Positions 26,790 to 35,750 of a stretch of 64,000 nt of DNA are shown in pieces. Both the position numbers and the translations under genes were made by a program. Origin of the DNA: Paucihalobacter ruber (GTDB taxonomy: Bacteria; Bacteroidota; Bacteroidia; Flavobacteriales; Flavobacteriaceae). The notes beneath the pieces were generated by a model. That model searched no databases and was not told where the DNA came from. It saw only the letters and a program-made list of their open reading frames with translations. The stretch covers positions 374,736 to 438,735 of the forward strand of contig NZ_VHIQ01000001.1 of the NCBI RefSeq assembly GCF_006494535.1. Direction: 5' to 3'. Positions within the stretch are counted from its first letter, which is position 1, and every line of letters starts with the position of its first letter.

Positions 26790-27668
26790 ATGGAAACTCA
26801 GGTGGCTTCAAACATATTACCCGAAAGACAAGCAAAACCAAAATGGCTGCGCGTTAAGCTGCCTACAGGAAAAAAATACACTGAACTAAGGGGTCTGGTT
26901 GATAAGTATAAACTCAACACCATCTGCACTTCAGGAAGTTGCCCTAATATGGGCGAATGCTGGGGCGAAGGCACCGCAACCTTTATGATTCTAGGTAATG
27001 TATGCACCAGATCTTGTGGTTTTTGTGGCGTAAAAACGGGAAGACCTGAGACTTTAGACTGGGACGAACCCGAAAAAGTGGCCCGCTCCATAAAAATCAT
27101 GCAAATTAAACACGCCGTTATCACAAGTGTAGACAGAGATGATTTAAAGGATATGGGCAGCATTATGTGGGCCGAAACTGTAAAAGCCATAAGACGAATG
27201 AATCCGCAAACAACCTTGGAAACGCTTATTCCCGATTTCCAAGGCGTTGAAAGACATATCGACAGAATTATAGATGTGGCACCCGAAGTAGTTTCGCACA
27301 ATATAGAAACCGTAAGACGATTAACACGAGAAGTAAGAATTCAAGCCAAATACGACCGCAGTATGGGCGTGCTTAAATACTTAAAGCAACAAGGTCAACG
27401 AAGAACCAAATCGGGAATTATGCTGGGTTTAGGAGAAACACGTGAAGAAGTTATTGAAACTTTACACGATTTGAGAGCCAATGAAGTTGATGTGGTCACC
27501 ATTGGTCAATACCTTCAGCCAAGCAAAAAACACTTACCCGTAAAACAATTTATTCAACCTGAACAATTTGATGAATATAAAGCTATTGGTTTAGATTTAG
27601 GATTCAGACACGTTGAAAGTAGTGCTTTGGTGAGATCATCGTATAAAGCTCAAAAACATATCGATTAA
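26790..27668 (+). CDS. lipA: lipoyl synthase
   Basis: Radical SAM enzyme inserting two sulfurs into octanoyl-lipoyl domains of 2-oxoacid dehydrogenases. Both iron-sulfur cluster sites are complete: the auxiliary cluster cysteines Cys46, Cys51 and Cys57 ([12 protein letters not shown]) with the C-terminal RSSY serine ligand (near residue 283), and the radical SAM cysteines Cys72, Cys76 and Cys79 (CTRSCGFC). Length of 292 residues is normal. The following GAPDH gene starts four bases later. Confidence 0.97.
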   Translation: METQVASNILPERQAKPKWLRVKLPTGKKYTELRGLVDKYKLNTICTSGSCPNMGECWGEGTATFMILGNVCTRSCGFCGVKTGRPETLDWDEPEKVARSIKIMQIKHAVITSVDRDDLKDMGSIMWAETVKAIRRMNPQTTLETLIPDFQGVERHIDRIIDVAPEVVSHNIETVRRLTREVRIQAKYDRSMGVLKYLKQQGQRRTKSGIMLGLGETREEVIETLHDLRANEVDVVTIGQYLQPSKKHLPVKQFIQPEQFDEYKAIGLDLGFRHVESSALVRSSYKAQKHID

Positions 27669-27672
27669 ACTT

Positions 27673-28656
27673 ATGATAAAAGTTGGTATTAACGGGTTTG
27701 GCAGAATTGGCAGGCGCGTTTTTAGATTACTTCAGGACAAGCAAAATGTTGAAGTAGTGGCCATTAATGATCTTGCAAATGCCGAAACCTTAGCGCATTT
27801 GCTCAAATACGACAGTATTCACGGCATTTTTAATGGAGACATCTCATTTTCAGATCAAAAAATCATAGTCAATAATAAAACAGTAGTAATCAGTAATGCC
27901 AATCACCCAAAAGACATTAATTGGCAACCTTTTAACTTAGATTTTGTAATTGAGTGTTCAGGAAAATTCAAAAAGTACGAAGATTTAGAACATCATATTA
28001 ATAATGGTGCTAAAAAAGTGATTTTATCGGTGCCACCGGATGATGACAGCATAGACATGATAGTTTTAGGTGTTACAAATAACAGCAATATATTTTCAGC
28101 TAACATTGTTTCGAACGCCTCATGTACTACCAACAATGCAGCACCTATGATGAAAGTTATTGATGAACTTTGCGGCATTAAACAAGCCTATATTACCACC
28201 ATTCACTCATATACCACAGACCAAAGTTTACACGACCAACCCCATAAAGATCTGCGCAGAGCCAGAGCGGCCGGACAATCAATTGTACCAACTACAACAG
28301 GAGCCGCGAAAGCGCTCACCAAAGTATTTCCACATTTATCAAATGTTATTGGTGGTTGCGGCATACGCGTTCCCGTTGCCAATGGCTCCTTAACCGATAT
28401 TACATTGAATGTGCAAAATATTGTGACAATTGACGAGATCAATCAGGCATTTTTAACAGCCTCTAAAACCAATTTAAAAGGTATTTTGCAGTATACCTCA
28501 GACCCAATTGTTTCGGTTGATGTAATTGGTAATACGCATTCTTGCGTGTTCGATTCTCAAATGACTTCGGTAATTGGAGATATGGTTAAAATAGTGGGAT
28601 GGTACGATAATGAAACCGGTTATTCGAGTAGAATTATTGATTTAATTTGCAATTAA
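27673..28656 (+). CDS. gap: type I glyceraldehyde-3-phosphate dehydrogenase
   Basis: Phosphorylating GAPDH of 327 residues. The Rossmann motif GINGFGRIGRRVFR (residues 5-18), catalytic Cys151 in SNASCTTN, the catalytic histidine in TTIHSYTTDQ, and the phosphate-site block PHKDLRRARAAGQSIVPTTTGAAKAL are all intact, ending in GWYDNETGYSSR. An Asp at the end of the second strand (INDLANAETL) suggests NAD use. It probably shares a transcript with lipA. It need not be the main glycolytic GAPDH of the genome. Confidence 0.95.
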   Translation: MIKVGINGFGRIGRRVFRLLQDKQNVEVVAINDLANAETLAHLLKYDSIHGIFNGDISFSDQKIIVNNKTVVISNANHPKDINWQPFNLDFVIECSGKFKKYEDLEHHINNGAKKVILSVPPDDDSIDMIVLGVTNNSNIFSANIVSNASCTTNNAAPMMKVIDELCGIKQAYITTIHSYTTDQSLHDQPHKDLRRARAAGQSIVPTTTGAAKALTKVFPHLSNVIGGCGIRVPVANGSLTDITLNVQNIVTIDEINQAFLTASKTNLKGILQYTSDPIVSVDVIGNTHSCVFDSQMTSVIGDMVKIVGWYDNETGYSSRIIDLICN

Positions 28657-28690
28657 TCGAGAAAATTATCACTTTTATCGAATAAATAAT

Positions 28691-28698
28691 TATATTTG
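28691..28698 (+). promoter_or_regulatory. -7 promoter box (TATATTTG) for the hybrid kinase
   Basis: TATATTTG matches TAnnTTTG and ends 20 bases before the ATG at 28719. Confidence 0.55.
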
Positions 28699-28718
28699 TT
28701 CACTAAAAGTGTGTTAAA

Positions 28719-30962
28719 ATGTCCCGAATCAAATATCTGATATTTGTTATAATAACCTCTTTTTCAGTTTTAATTCAAGCTCAAAATCTTGTAAATGAAG
28801 ACCTTGAACTTTTAAAATTGAATTTAGAAAACCTCATAGTTCAATCTGAGTTAGAGATTGACAGGGGTGATTACTACAATGCCAAAGAAAGTCTTACAAA
28901 AGCCCTTGCCATTTCAGAACAACTTGAGGATTTACAAACGCAAGGCGTACTTCATACCAAAATTGCCCGAATTGAGTACACTGTTGAAAATTCGGATAAA
29001 GCTTTTTTATCACTCACCAAAGCCGCCGAAATTCAGCGTGAGATAAGCGATTATGCCAATCTGGCCATAACTTACAACATGCGTGGTATTGTGCATAGCA
29101 GCAAGGGTGAATACCAAACAGCTTTAGATTATTTTACTTCAGCCAAAACTAAATTTGAAGAGGAAGATTTAGAGCGTTTCCTGGTGGATGTTAATATCAA
29201 CGAAGCCAAGGTTTACATCAAGCTCAAAAACTACGATGAGGCTAAAGAACGATTAGAACAAGCTATTATACTAGCCAACAAATACGATCTTCAAAAGCAA
29301 TTGAGTACCGCACTTATTTATAATGGTACTGTAATGGAAAAGACAGATAATATTGCTTCGGCATTTGAAAATACCGAAAAAGGCATAGAAATTGCCACAA
29401 CCAATAATATTTCTAAAAATTTAATGGATGGCTACCTCATTATGAGTAACCTTTATGAAAAGAAAAAAGATTACGAAAACGCCAATATCTTCATTAAAAA
29501 ACACTTAAAATTAACTGATTCGTTATTAAATATCACGCAAGATAATTTTTCGCCCGAAAAAAGTGCACAGTTACTCAAAACGTATAATCAGGCCGAAAGG
29601 CAAGAGTTGATTTCTCAACTATCTGAAGCAGATTCTGACAGTAATATCGCCAGGCTAACTACTATTTTAAGTATTGGTTTAATCACCATTTTATCGCTGC
29701 TAACCTTGTCGTTGTACAAGAACAACAACATCAGGTTAAAGACCAATAACATGCTTTACATTAAAAACGACGAGTTAATTGTTGCAAAAGAAAAAGCAGA
29801 ACTGGCTTCAAAAACAAAGGCAAATTTCCTTTCAACCGTAACACATGAATTGAGAACACCACTTTATGCCGTTACCGGTTTAACCAATATGCTATTAGAT
29901 GAAAATCCTAAACCCGAACAAGTACAACATTTAAAGTCGCTAAAATTTTCAGGCGAATACTTATTAACCTTCATTAACGATATTCTTCAAATCAATAAAA
30001 TTGAAGCAAATAAAGTTGAATTAGATCCGGAACAATTCAATCTTAAAAATAAAGTTGAAAACGTGATTTCGGCACTAGACAACAGTGCAAAAACAAACAA
30101 TACTCAGCTACATTTAAACTATGAAGAAAATTTACCTGAAAGTTTCGTAGCCGATCAGCTTAAAATTTCTCAAATACTTATTAATTTAATTGGTAATGCT
30201 ATTAAGTTCACCAAAGACGGTGATATATGGGTAAAAATATCCAAACTCAACCAAAATAATGACCAATACACCCTAAGATTTGAAATAGCCGATAATGGCA
30301 TAGGCATCTCAAAAGAAAAGCAAGAACATATGTTTGAGAGTTTTTCGCAAGGATCCATTCAAATCAACCGTAAATATGGCGGTACCGGACTCGGCCTTTC
30401 TATTGTAAAAGGTCTTGCAGAAATACTTAAAGGAAAAGTTTATGTGAAAAGTGAATTAGGAAAAGGCTCCAGCTTTTTCTTTGAAATACCCTTAACCTAC
30501 GCCCCCGAAAATGTTATTAAAAAAGAACCAAATAGTCACGCTAAAAAAATTGAAGCATTGGATTTAAGTAACATTAAAATTTTAGTGGTTGAAGACAACA
30601 AAATCAACCAAATGATCACTAAAAAGATTCTGAACAAAATGAATCTTACTTGTGATATTGTAGAAAATGGCGAAGATGCCGTAGAACACGTTAAAAAAAC
30701 CAATTATAACGTGGTACTTATGGATATCCATATGCCGGGAATTAGTGGTATAGAAGCTACTAAGATTATTAGAAGCTTTGACAAGGACCTTACAATTTTT
30801 GCCCTCACGGCTGTAACGCTGGAAGACAAAATGCAGGAATTTGACGAAGCAGGTTTTACCGATATTATCTCAAAACCATTTAAACAGGAAGATTTTGAGA
30901 AAAAACTTTACAATGCTTTAAAGAAAAATCAATCGACCTCTCAGGCTTCGGTTGAAGAATAA
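28719..30962 (+). CDS. TPR hybrid sensor histidine kinase/response regulator
   Basis: A 747-residue two-component protein. Order: signal peptide (1-22), periplasmic TPR array (about 30-270, several YxxAL/GEYQTALDYF-type repeats), one transmembrane helix (about 313-332), short coiled coil, HisKA domain with phospho-acceptor His376 in THELRTPL, HATPase_c domain with N-box LINLIGNAIKF and G-boxes ADNGIGIS and GGTGLGLSIVKGL, and a C-terminal receiver domain with phospho-acceptor Asp669 in VVLMDIHMPG. There is no DNA-binding output domain, so a phosphotransfer partner or inhibitory role is likely. Its end overlaps the convergent lpxK by 22 bases. Confidence 0.95.
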   Translation: MSRIKYLIFVIITSFSVLIQAQNLVNEDLELLKLNLENLIVQSELEIDRGDYYNAKESLTKALAISEQLEDLQTQGVLHTKIARIEYTVENSDKAFLSLTKAAEIQREISDYANLAITYNMRGIVHSSKGEYQTALDYFTSAKTKFEEEDLERFLVDVNINEAKVYIKLKNYDEAKERLEQAIILANKYDLQKQLSTALIYNGTVMEKTDNIASAFENTEKGIEIATTNNISKNLMDGYLIMSNLYEKKKDYENANIFIKKHLKLTDSLLNITQDNFSPEKSAQLLKTYNQAERQELISQLSEADSDSNIARLTTILSIGLITILSLLTLSLYKNNNIRLKTNNMLYIKNDELIVAKEKAELASKTKANFLSTVTHELRTPLYAVTGLTNMLLDENPKPEQVQHLKSLKFSGEYLLTFINDILQINKIEANKVELDPEQFNLKNKVENVISALDNSAKTNNTQLHLNYEENLPESFVADQLKISQILINLIGNAIKFTKDGDIWVKISKLNQNNDQYTLRFEIADNGIGISKEKQEHMFESFSQGSIQINRKYGGTGLGLSIVKGLAEILKGKVYVKSELGKGSSFFFEIPLTYAPENVIKKEPNSHAKKIEALDLSNIKILVVEDNKINQMITKKILNKMNLTCDIVENGEDAVEHVKKTNYNVVLMDIHMPGISGIEATKIIRSFDKDLTIFALTAVTLEDKMQEFDEAGFTDIISKPFKQEDFEKKLYNALKKNQSTSQASVEE

Positions 30963-31966
30963 GTGTTGATAAAAGTTTTTACAATATCATTGAACCTGTT
31001 TTCAAAATCTATTTGTATTGAAATAGGTAAATAATACAAACCCTTGTGATTATCTAAACTACCTTTTAGTCTCACAAAATCTTTTTCAGTGGTTACTATT
31101 AAAGGTTTTGTCTTTAACAATTGTAATTCTTCAGATGTAAAAAAGTGATGATCGGGATATTCCAAATGCTCAAAAATCATTTGGTTCTGTTCTAAAAAAG
31201 TTACCAATGGCGTTGGATTGGCAATTCCAGTTAATAAAGTAAAATCTTTTCCTATCAAATCGTTTAAACCTATAGAATTTCTTTCATTTTTTATAGCGTT
31301 TTCATATTGTATACTACTAAAAAATAATGACTGATACGCTTTCAATCTAAGCTGTTTTTCTATGTTTTGCTTTTCATCGGCACTTAAATCCTGCGGACAT
31401 TTCGTAACCACAATCACCTCTGCCCTATTGGCACCGCTTTTTGGCTCTCTTAAATTTCCGGTTGGCAACATCATATCGGCACAATACAAATTATTGTAAG
31501 CAGTTAGTAAAATATTTAAACCCGATCTAACCTGCCTGTGCTGAAAAGCATCATCTAATAAAATAACCTGTGGCTTATTATTCATGTTTAATAATCTTGA
31601 AATACCACGCTTTCGTTGTTCATCTACGGCAACAATTATTTGTTTAAACTTGCCGTAAATTTGAAAGGGTTCATCTCCAATTTGCTCTGCCGAAGCCTTA
31701 TGATCTGCAACTACAAATCCTGAGGTTTTACGTTTATAACCTCTGCTCAATACAGCTATTTTATATTGGTTAGATAGAACTGAAATAAGGTATTCAATCA
31801 TTGGTGTTTTACCGGTTCCACCAACTACCAAATTACCAACACAAATTACAGGATGATTAAATTTGGTAGATTTTAAAAGTCCGAAATTATAAACTTGGTG
31901 ATAAAACCATGTAATCAGCCAGTAGACTGGCACAAAAACAATGACTATTTTTCTAAGTAATTTCAC
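30941..31966 (-). CDS. lpxK: tetraacyldisaccharide 4'-kinase
   Basis: Inner-membrane kinase adding the 4'-phosphate to lipid A precursor. It has an N-terminal amphipathic/hydrophobic helix (residues 5-22) and Walker A motif in NLVVGGTGKTPMIEYL near residue 50; AVLSRGYKRKT and LDDAFQHR (Walker B-like) follow, and the C-terminal part has LLTGIANP and VTTEKDFVRL. At 341 residues the length is normal. Presence implies a lipid A outer membrane. The 3' end overlaps the hybrid kinase gene on the other strand. Confidence 0.95.
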   Translation of the reverse strand: MKLLRKIVIVFVPVYWLITWFYHQVYNFGLLKSTKFNHPVICVGNLVVGGTGKTPMIEYLISVLSNQYKIAVLSRGYKRKTSGFVVADHKASAEQIGDEPFQIYGKFKQIIVAVDEQRKRGISRLLNMNNKPQVILLDDAFQHRQVRSGLNILLTAYNNLYCADMMLPTGNLREPKSGANRAEVIVVTKCPQDLSADEKQNIEKQLRLKAYQSLFFSSIQYENAIKNERNSIGLNDLIGKDFTLLTGIANPTPLVTFLEQNQMIFEHLEYPDHHFFTSEELQLLKTKPLIVTTEKDFVRLKGSLDNHKGLYYLPISIQIDFENRFNDIVKTFINTYSSTEA

Positions 31967-32056
31967 AAAACGAAATTAAAACATTTTAGCTTCACCTCAG
32001 AAATAAACCCCTAAATAAACAGTAAACCCAAACATATATCTTAATTTTATGCTGTT

Positions 32057-32064
32057 TATATTTG
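32057..32064 (+). promoter_or_regulatory. -7 promoter box (TATATTTG) for the Nif3-like gene
   Basis: TATATTTG matches TAnnTTTG and ends 27 bases before the ATG at 32092. Confidence 0.6.
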
Positions 32065-32091
32065 CAAATGCATCATTAAATTTATAAAAAT

Positions 32092-33207
32092 ATGATTGTT
32101 CAGGATGTGATGGAATGGCTTGAAGAATTGGCTCCACTAAAGTATGCCGAAGACTTTGATAACGTAGGACTTTTAGTTGGCAACCGCAATGCAGAAGTTA
32201 CCAATATTCTTGTAAGTTTAGATACTTTAGAAGCTGTAGTTGACGAAGCTATTGCCCATAATTGCAATCTTATTGTTAGTTTTCACCCTATTATTTTTAG
32301 CGGTTTAAAAAAACTAAATGGCAACTCTTATGTAGAACGCACTGTTATAAAGGCTATTGAACATAAAATTGCTATTTACGCCATTCATACAGCCTTGGAT
32401 AATCACTGGAACGGTGTTAGCGATGTTTTATGTAAAGCATTAGGCCTTAACAAGCGCCAAATCTTGGTTCCAAAGCAACAAACCATTCACAAATTAACCA
32501 CTTTCGTTCCAACCAAAAGTGCAGAAACTGTAAGAGACGCACTTTTTGCCGCCGGTGCAGGTAATATAGGTAACTACAGTAATTGCAGCTTTAATTCTCA
32601 AGGACTGGGTTCATTTAACGGCAATGAAAATAGCAACCCAACCATTGGCAAAAAAGGTGAAACCCATTTTGAAGAAGAAACTCAAATTACAGTAACCTAT
32701 CAAAAACATTTAGAGTCTGGTATTCTGCAAAATTTATTTAAGAGCCATCCGTATGAAGAAGTTGCTTACGAAATCATCACACTTAACAATCTCAATCAGC
32801 ACATTGGCATGGGAATGATAGGTGAACTAAATGAACCTATACATACAACAGACTTTTTCAATCATATCAAACAATCATTAAATATTCCTGTAATCAAACA
32901 TTCGCAACTGTGCAAAACACAAATTAGACGTGTTGCAGTGTTAGGTGGCTCAGGAAGCTTTGCCATAGAAGCTGCCAAAAGGGCAAAAGTAGACTTGTTT
33001 TTAACATCCGACCTTAAATATCATGATTATTTTAAGTCTGAAGATGAGATTATTATAGCCGATATTGGTCATTACGAAAGTGAGCAATTCACAAAAAATT
33101 ATTTAGTAGACTTTCTATCAAAAAAAATTACTAATTTTGCACCTGCCTTACAGCAAAGTAAGGTGTTGATATCAACTACAAATACAAATCCGGTAAAGTA
33201 TTTTTAA
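32092..33207 (+). CDS. Nif3-like dinuclear metal-centre protein
   Basis: NIF3/YqfO-family protein of 371 residues, the long form with a PII-like insert domain (about 125-230) between the two halves of the Nif3 fold. Metal-site segments are visible: FDNVGLLVG, SFHPIIFSGLKK near residue 65, IYAIHTALDN near 103, and the C-terminal ADIGHYESEQF near 330. The family forms toroidal hexamers and is linked variously to GTP cyclohydrolase-like and stress roles; no firm activity is known. The next gene begins one base after its stop, a synteny widespread in bacteria. Confidence 0.94.
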   Translation: MIVQDVMEWLEELAPLKYAEDFDNVGLLVGNRNAEVTNILVSLDTLEAVVDEAIAHNCNLIVSFHPIIFSGLKKLNGNSYVERTVIKAIEHKIAIYAIHTALDNHWNGVSDVLCKALGLNKRQILVPKQQTIHKLTTFVPTKSAETVRDALFAAGAGNIGNYSNCSFNSQGLGSFNGNENSNPTIGKKGETHFEEETQITVTYQKHLESGILQNLFKSHPYEEVAYEIITLNNLNQHIGMGMIGELNEPIHTTDFFNHIKQSLNIPVIKHSQLCKTQIRRVAVLGGSGSFAIEAAKRAKVDLFLTSDLKYHDYFKSEDEIIIADIGHYESEQFTKNYLVDFLSKKITNFAPALQQSKVLISTTNTNPVKYF

Positions 33208-33208
33208 T

Positions 33209-33991
33209 ATGACAAAAAAGGTTGAACTTACTGTTGAAGAACGTTTAAGAGCATTGTACGATTTGCAATTAATCGATTCAAGAATAGACGAAATTAAAAA
33301 CCTAAGAGGAGAACTTCCCCTGGAAGTTAGAGATTTAGAAGATGAAGTTGAAGGTCTTAATACCCGACTTGAAAAATTAAACGCCGGTATAGAAGTTGTT
33401 GACGAACAGATAAAATCCAAAAAGAATTTGATTGAAGAGTCAAAGGCTCTAATAAAAAAATATCAGGAGCAGCAGAAAAATGTTAGAAATAACAGAGAAT
33501 ACAACTCTATCACTAAAGAAATTGAATATCAAGAACTTGAAATTCAATTAGCCGAAAAACACATCAAAGAATTTAAAGTTCAAATTGAACAGAAAAAAGA
33601 GGTGATCAACGGCACAAAAGAAAGACTCAAAGACAGACAAACGCACCTTAAACACAAAAAGAGTGAGTTAGATGCTATTATGTCTGAAACTGAAAAAGAA
33701 GAAAATGCCCTAATAGAAAAAGCAGCCGAATATCGCGCAAAAATTGATGAGCGCTTGGCTAATGCTTATTCAAGAATTAGAAGAAATGTAAGAAATGGTT
33801 TAGCGGTTGTAGCTGTAGAAAGAGGTGCCGCAGGCGGATCGTTCTTTACAATTCCACCACAAGTACAAGTTGAAATTGCTACGAGAAAGAAAATAATTAC
33901 CGACGAACACAGCGGAAGAATCTTAGTAGATCCCGCACTTGCTGAAGAAGAAAAATCTAAAATGGAAAAGCTATTCGCTAAATTGGCATAG
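33209..33991 (+). CDS. zinc ribbon (DUF164/CdsZ-type) family protein lacking the zinc cysteines
   Basis: A 260-residue protein dominated by a long helical hairpin/coiled coil (about residues 10-180, e.g. VEGLNTRLEKLNAGIEVVDE), followed by the family's C-terminal domain. In most relatives that domain is a C4 zinc ribbon. Here the corresponding block GAAGGSFFTIPPQVQVEI...DEHSGRILVDP contains no cysteine at all, so zinc binding by this route is lost. It is co-transcribed with the Nif3-like gene one base upstream, which supports the family call. Function in flavobacteria is not established. Confidence 0.9.
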   Translation: MTKKVELTVEERLRALYDLQLIDSRIDEIKNLRGELPLEVRDLEDEVEGLNTRLEKLNAGIEVVDEQIKSKKNLIEESKALIKKYQEQQKNVRNNREYNSITKEIEYQELEIQLAEKHIKEFKVQIEQKKEVINGTKERLKDRQTHLKHKKSELDAIMSETEKEENALIEKAAEYRAKIDERLANAYSRIRRNVRNGLAVVAVERGAAGGSFFTIPPQVQVEIATRKKIITDEHSGRILVDPALAEEEKSKMEKLFAKLA

Positions 33992-34013
33992 TTTTTCGAA
34001 ATTAATAACAATA

Positions 34014-34038
34014 AGCCTCTGTTTTCAGGGGCTTTTTT
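34014..34038 (+). terminator. Rho-independent terminator after the zinc-ribbon-family gene
   Basis: Stem AGCCTCTG/CAGGGGCT with a TTTT loop and following T run. Confidence 0.85.
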
Positions 34039-34097
34039 ATTTAATAAAACTTTAAGTGAATTATTAACATATATCGCTAATTTTACATAAAAAAGCT

Positions 34098-34754
34098 ATG
34101 GAAAGATTTTTATTAGCCATTATAATTTGCTTGTTTTTTAGTTGCAAACACGAAGCACAAGTTAACCCCAAACAACAAGCAGTCATCAATGCCGAACCTA
34201 TTGAAGTACCATTAGAGAACGGATTGGCACGTGCCTATTTTGCAAGTGGTTGCTTTTGGTGCGTTGAGGCTGTTTATGAAAGTGTTATTGGAGTTGAAGA
34301 AGTTATTAATGGATATGCAGGAGGTTATACCAACAATCCCACTTATGAACTCAGCAACACCGGAACAACAGGTCATGCCGAAGCGGTTGAAGTTATTTAC
34401 AACCCAAACATCATTAGCTTTGCGCAATTGGTGGATGTATATTTTGGATCGCAAAATCCAACACAGGTAAATGGTCAAGGGCCTGACAAAGGCAGCCAAT
34501 ATCGTTCTATTATTTTCTATCAGAACGAAGCCCAAAAACAAATTATTCTGGAAAAAAAAGCTGCATTATCCAAAAAGCTTAATGCAACTGTCGCAGCCGA
34601 AATTTATCCGTTTCAAAAATTTTGGGTAGCCGAAGATTACCATCAGGATTACGAAAAATTGCATCCGGGACATCCGTACATCATGAATGTTTCTATACCC
34701 AGACTTAATAGATTTAAGGCTAAATTTCCGGAGTTACTAAAAGAAAACAATTAA
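34098..34754 (+). CDS. msrA: lipoprotein-type peptide-methionine (S)-S-oxide reductase
   Basis: Repairs methionine-S-sulfoxide in envelope proteins. A signal peptide with lipobox (CLFFSC, lipid Cys near residue 15) places it in the periplasm on a membrane. The catalytic motif GCFWC has Cys52 and Cys55; GYAGG, GTTGHAEAVEV and the C-terminal AEDYHQDYEK substrate-binding block follow. No MsrB domain is fused. The lipoprotein gene two bases downstream is likely co-transcribed. Confidence 0.95.
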   Translation: MERFLLAIIICLFFSCKHEAQVNPKQQAVINAEPIEVPLENGLARAYFASGCFWCVEAVYESVIGVEEVINGYAGGYTNNPTYELSNTGTTGHAEAVEVIYNPNIISFAQLVDVYFGSQNPTQVNGQGPDKGSQYRSIIFYQNEAQKQIILEKKAALSKKLNATVAAEIYPFQKFWVAEDYHQDYEKLHPGHPYIMNVSIPRLNRFKAKFPELLKENN

Positions 34755-34756
34755 AA

Positions 34757-35428
34757 ATGAAAAATATCATCTACCTTATTATTTTGAATTTTACATTATT
34801 AGCCTGTAATTCAAACAAAAAAGAAACAACAACGGAAACAATAGCCCAATTGTCTGTTCAAGAACAAATTGCCATGGCGCACGGCCTCGAAAATTGGGAC
34901 AAAGTATCTAAACTAGAATTCACCTTTAATGTAGACCGGGAAGGTAACCATTTTGAGCGCAGCTGGATTTGGGAGCCAAAAACAAATCAGGTTACCATGA
35001 TGACTGCTGCAGACACCATTAGTTATAACAGAATGGCTGTTGACAGCCTAAGCCTCAATGCCGACAGAGCTTTTATTAACGACAAATTCTGGTTATTAAT
35101 ACCGTTTCAATTGGTATGGGACAACAACACCAACATTTCTAAATCGGAAAAAGTACTCGCTCCTATTGCCAAGGATTCCATAAATAAACTCACCATTACC
35201 TATCCGTCAGATGGCGGCTACACACCGGGAGATGCCTATGATATTTTTTATAACGATGATTTTATGATTGAAGAGTGGATTTATCGCAAAGGTAATTCAA
35301 GCGAACCATCGCTTGTAAATTCCTTCGAAAATTATATAACAGTCAACGGCATTAAATTTGCCCAAGATCATAAACAACCTGATATAGACTGGAATTTAAA
35401 CTTTACTAATATTAAAATTGAAAACTAA
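34757..35428 (+). CDS. uncharacterised lipoprotein
   Basis: A 223-residue secreted protein with a type II signal peptide (lipobox TLLAC, Cys near 17). The mature part is soluble and rich in beta-type sequence (LEFTFNVDREGNHFERSWIW, INKLTITYPSDGGYTPGDAYDIFYN), in the style of small Bacteroidota lipoproteins with a LolA-like barrel fold; this fold guess is inference. I do not recognise a named family with confidence. It lies two bases after msrA, so a role in envelope oxidative stress is possible only by context. Its stop overlaps the convergent CDGSH gene by four bases. Confidence 0.8.
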   Translation: MKNIIYLIILNFTLLACNSNKKETTTETIAQLSVQEQIAMAHGLENWDKVSKLEFTFNVDREGNHFERSWIWEPKTNQVTMMTAADTISYNRMAVDSLSLNADRAFINDKFWLLIPFQLVWDNNTNISKSEKVLAPIAKDSINKLTITYPSDGGYTPGDAYDIFYNDDFMIEEWIYRKGNSSEPSLVNSFENYITVNGIKFAQDHKQPDIDWNLNFTNIKIEN

Positions 35429-35607
35429 TCATTAAAGCCACTGGTATTGTGATGGCCATCGCAATAAGGTTTTGTATTTGAAGCGCCACATCTGCAAAAA
35501 GCTGTGGTTCTTTTTTTAGTTTCAACATCGCCGTTTTTATGAGTAATACTTATAGTACCGTGAACCAAAAGTGGCCCTTTCTCTAAAACTTCTACTTTGG
35601 TTTCCAT
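35425..35607 (-). CDS. CDGSH iron-sulfur domain protein
   Basis: A 60-residue protein comprising one CDGSH [2Fe-2S] domain. The motif CxC-x2-S-x3-P-x-C-D-G-x-H is intact: Cys38, Cys40, Cys49 and His53 in CRCGASNTKPYCDGHH. No transmembrane segment is present, as in the small cytosolic bacterial forms. Physiological role is unknown. It is divergent from kynU across a 143-bp gap. Confidence 0.93.
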   Translation of the reverse strand: METKVEVLEKGPLLVHGTISITHKNGDVETKKRTTAFCRCGASNTKPYCDGHHNTSGFND

Positions 35608-35718
35608 TTGCTAATTTTTAGTGGTTTAAAACAATTTTGCTTGTTGTGTGTAAGTTACAAAAATTATTTCAATCCTTACAATTAGTAAGTAATCATAACA
35701 TTGAACGTTTATAATTCT

Positions 35719-35726
35719 TATTTTTG
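35719..35726 (+). promoter_or_regulatory. -7 promoter box (TATTTTTG) for the kynurenine cluster
   Basis: TATTTTTG matches TAnnTTTG and ends 24 bases before the TTG start of kynU at 35751. It is the only convincing promoter seen ahead of the eight-gene cluster. Confidence 0.55.
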
Positions 35727-35750
35727 TGAATACACCAAATATTTCACAAA

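Noticed and set aside
27673-28656. GAPDH as an erythrose-4-phosphate dehydrogenase
   Set aside because: The PHKDLRRARAA and SCTTN context is that of ordinary GAPDH; nothing marks Epd specificity.
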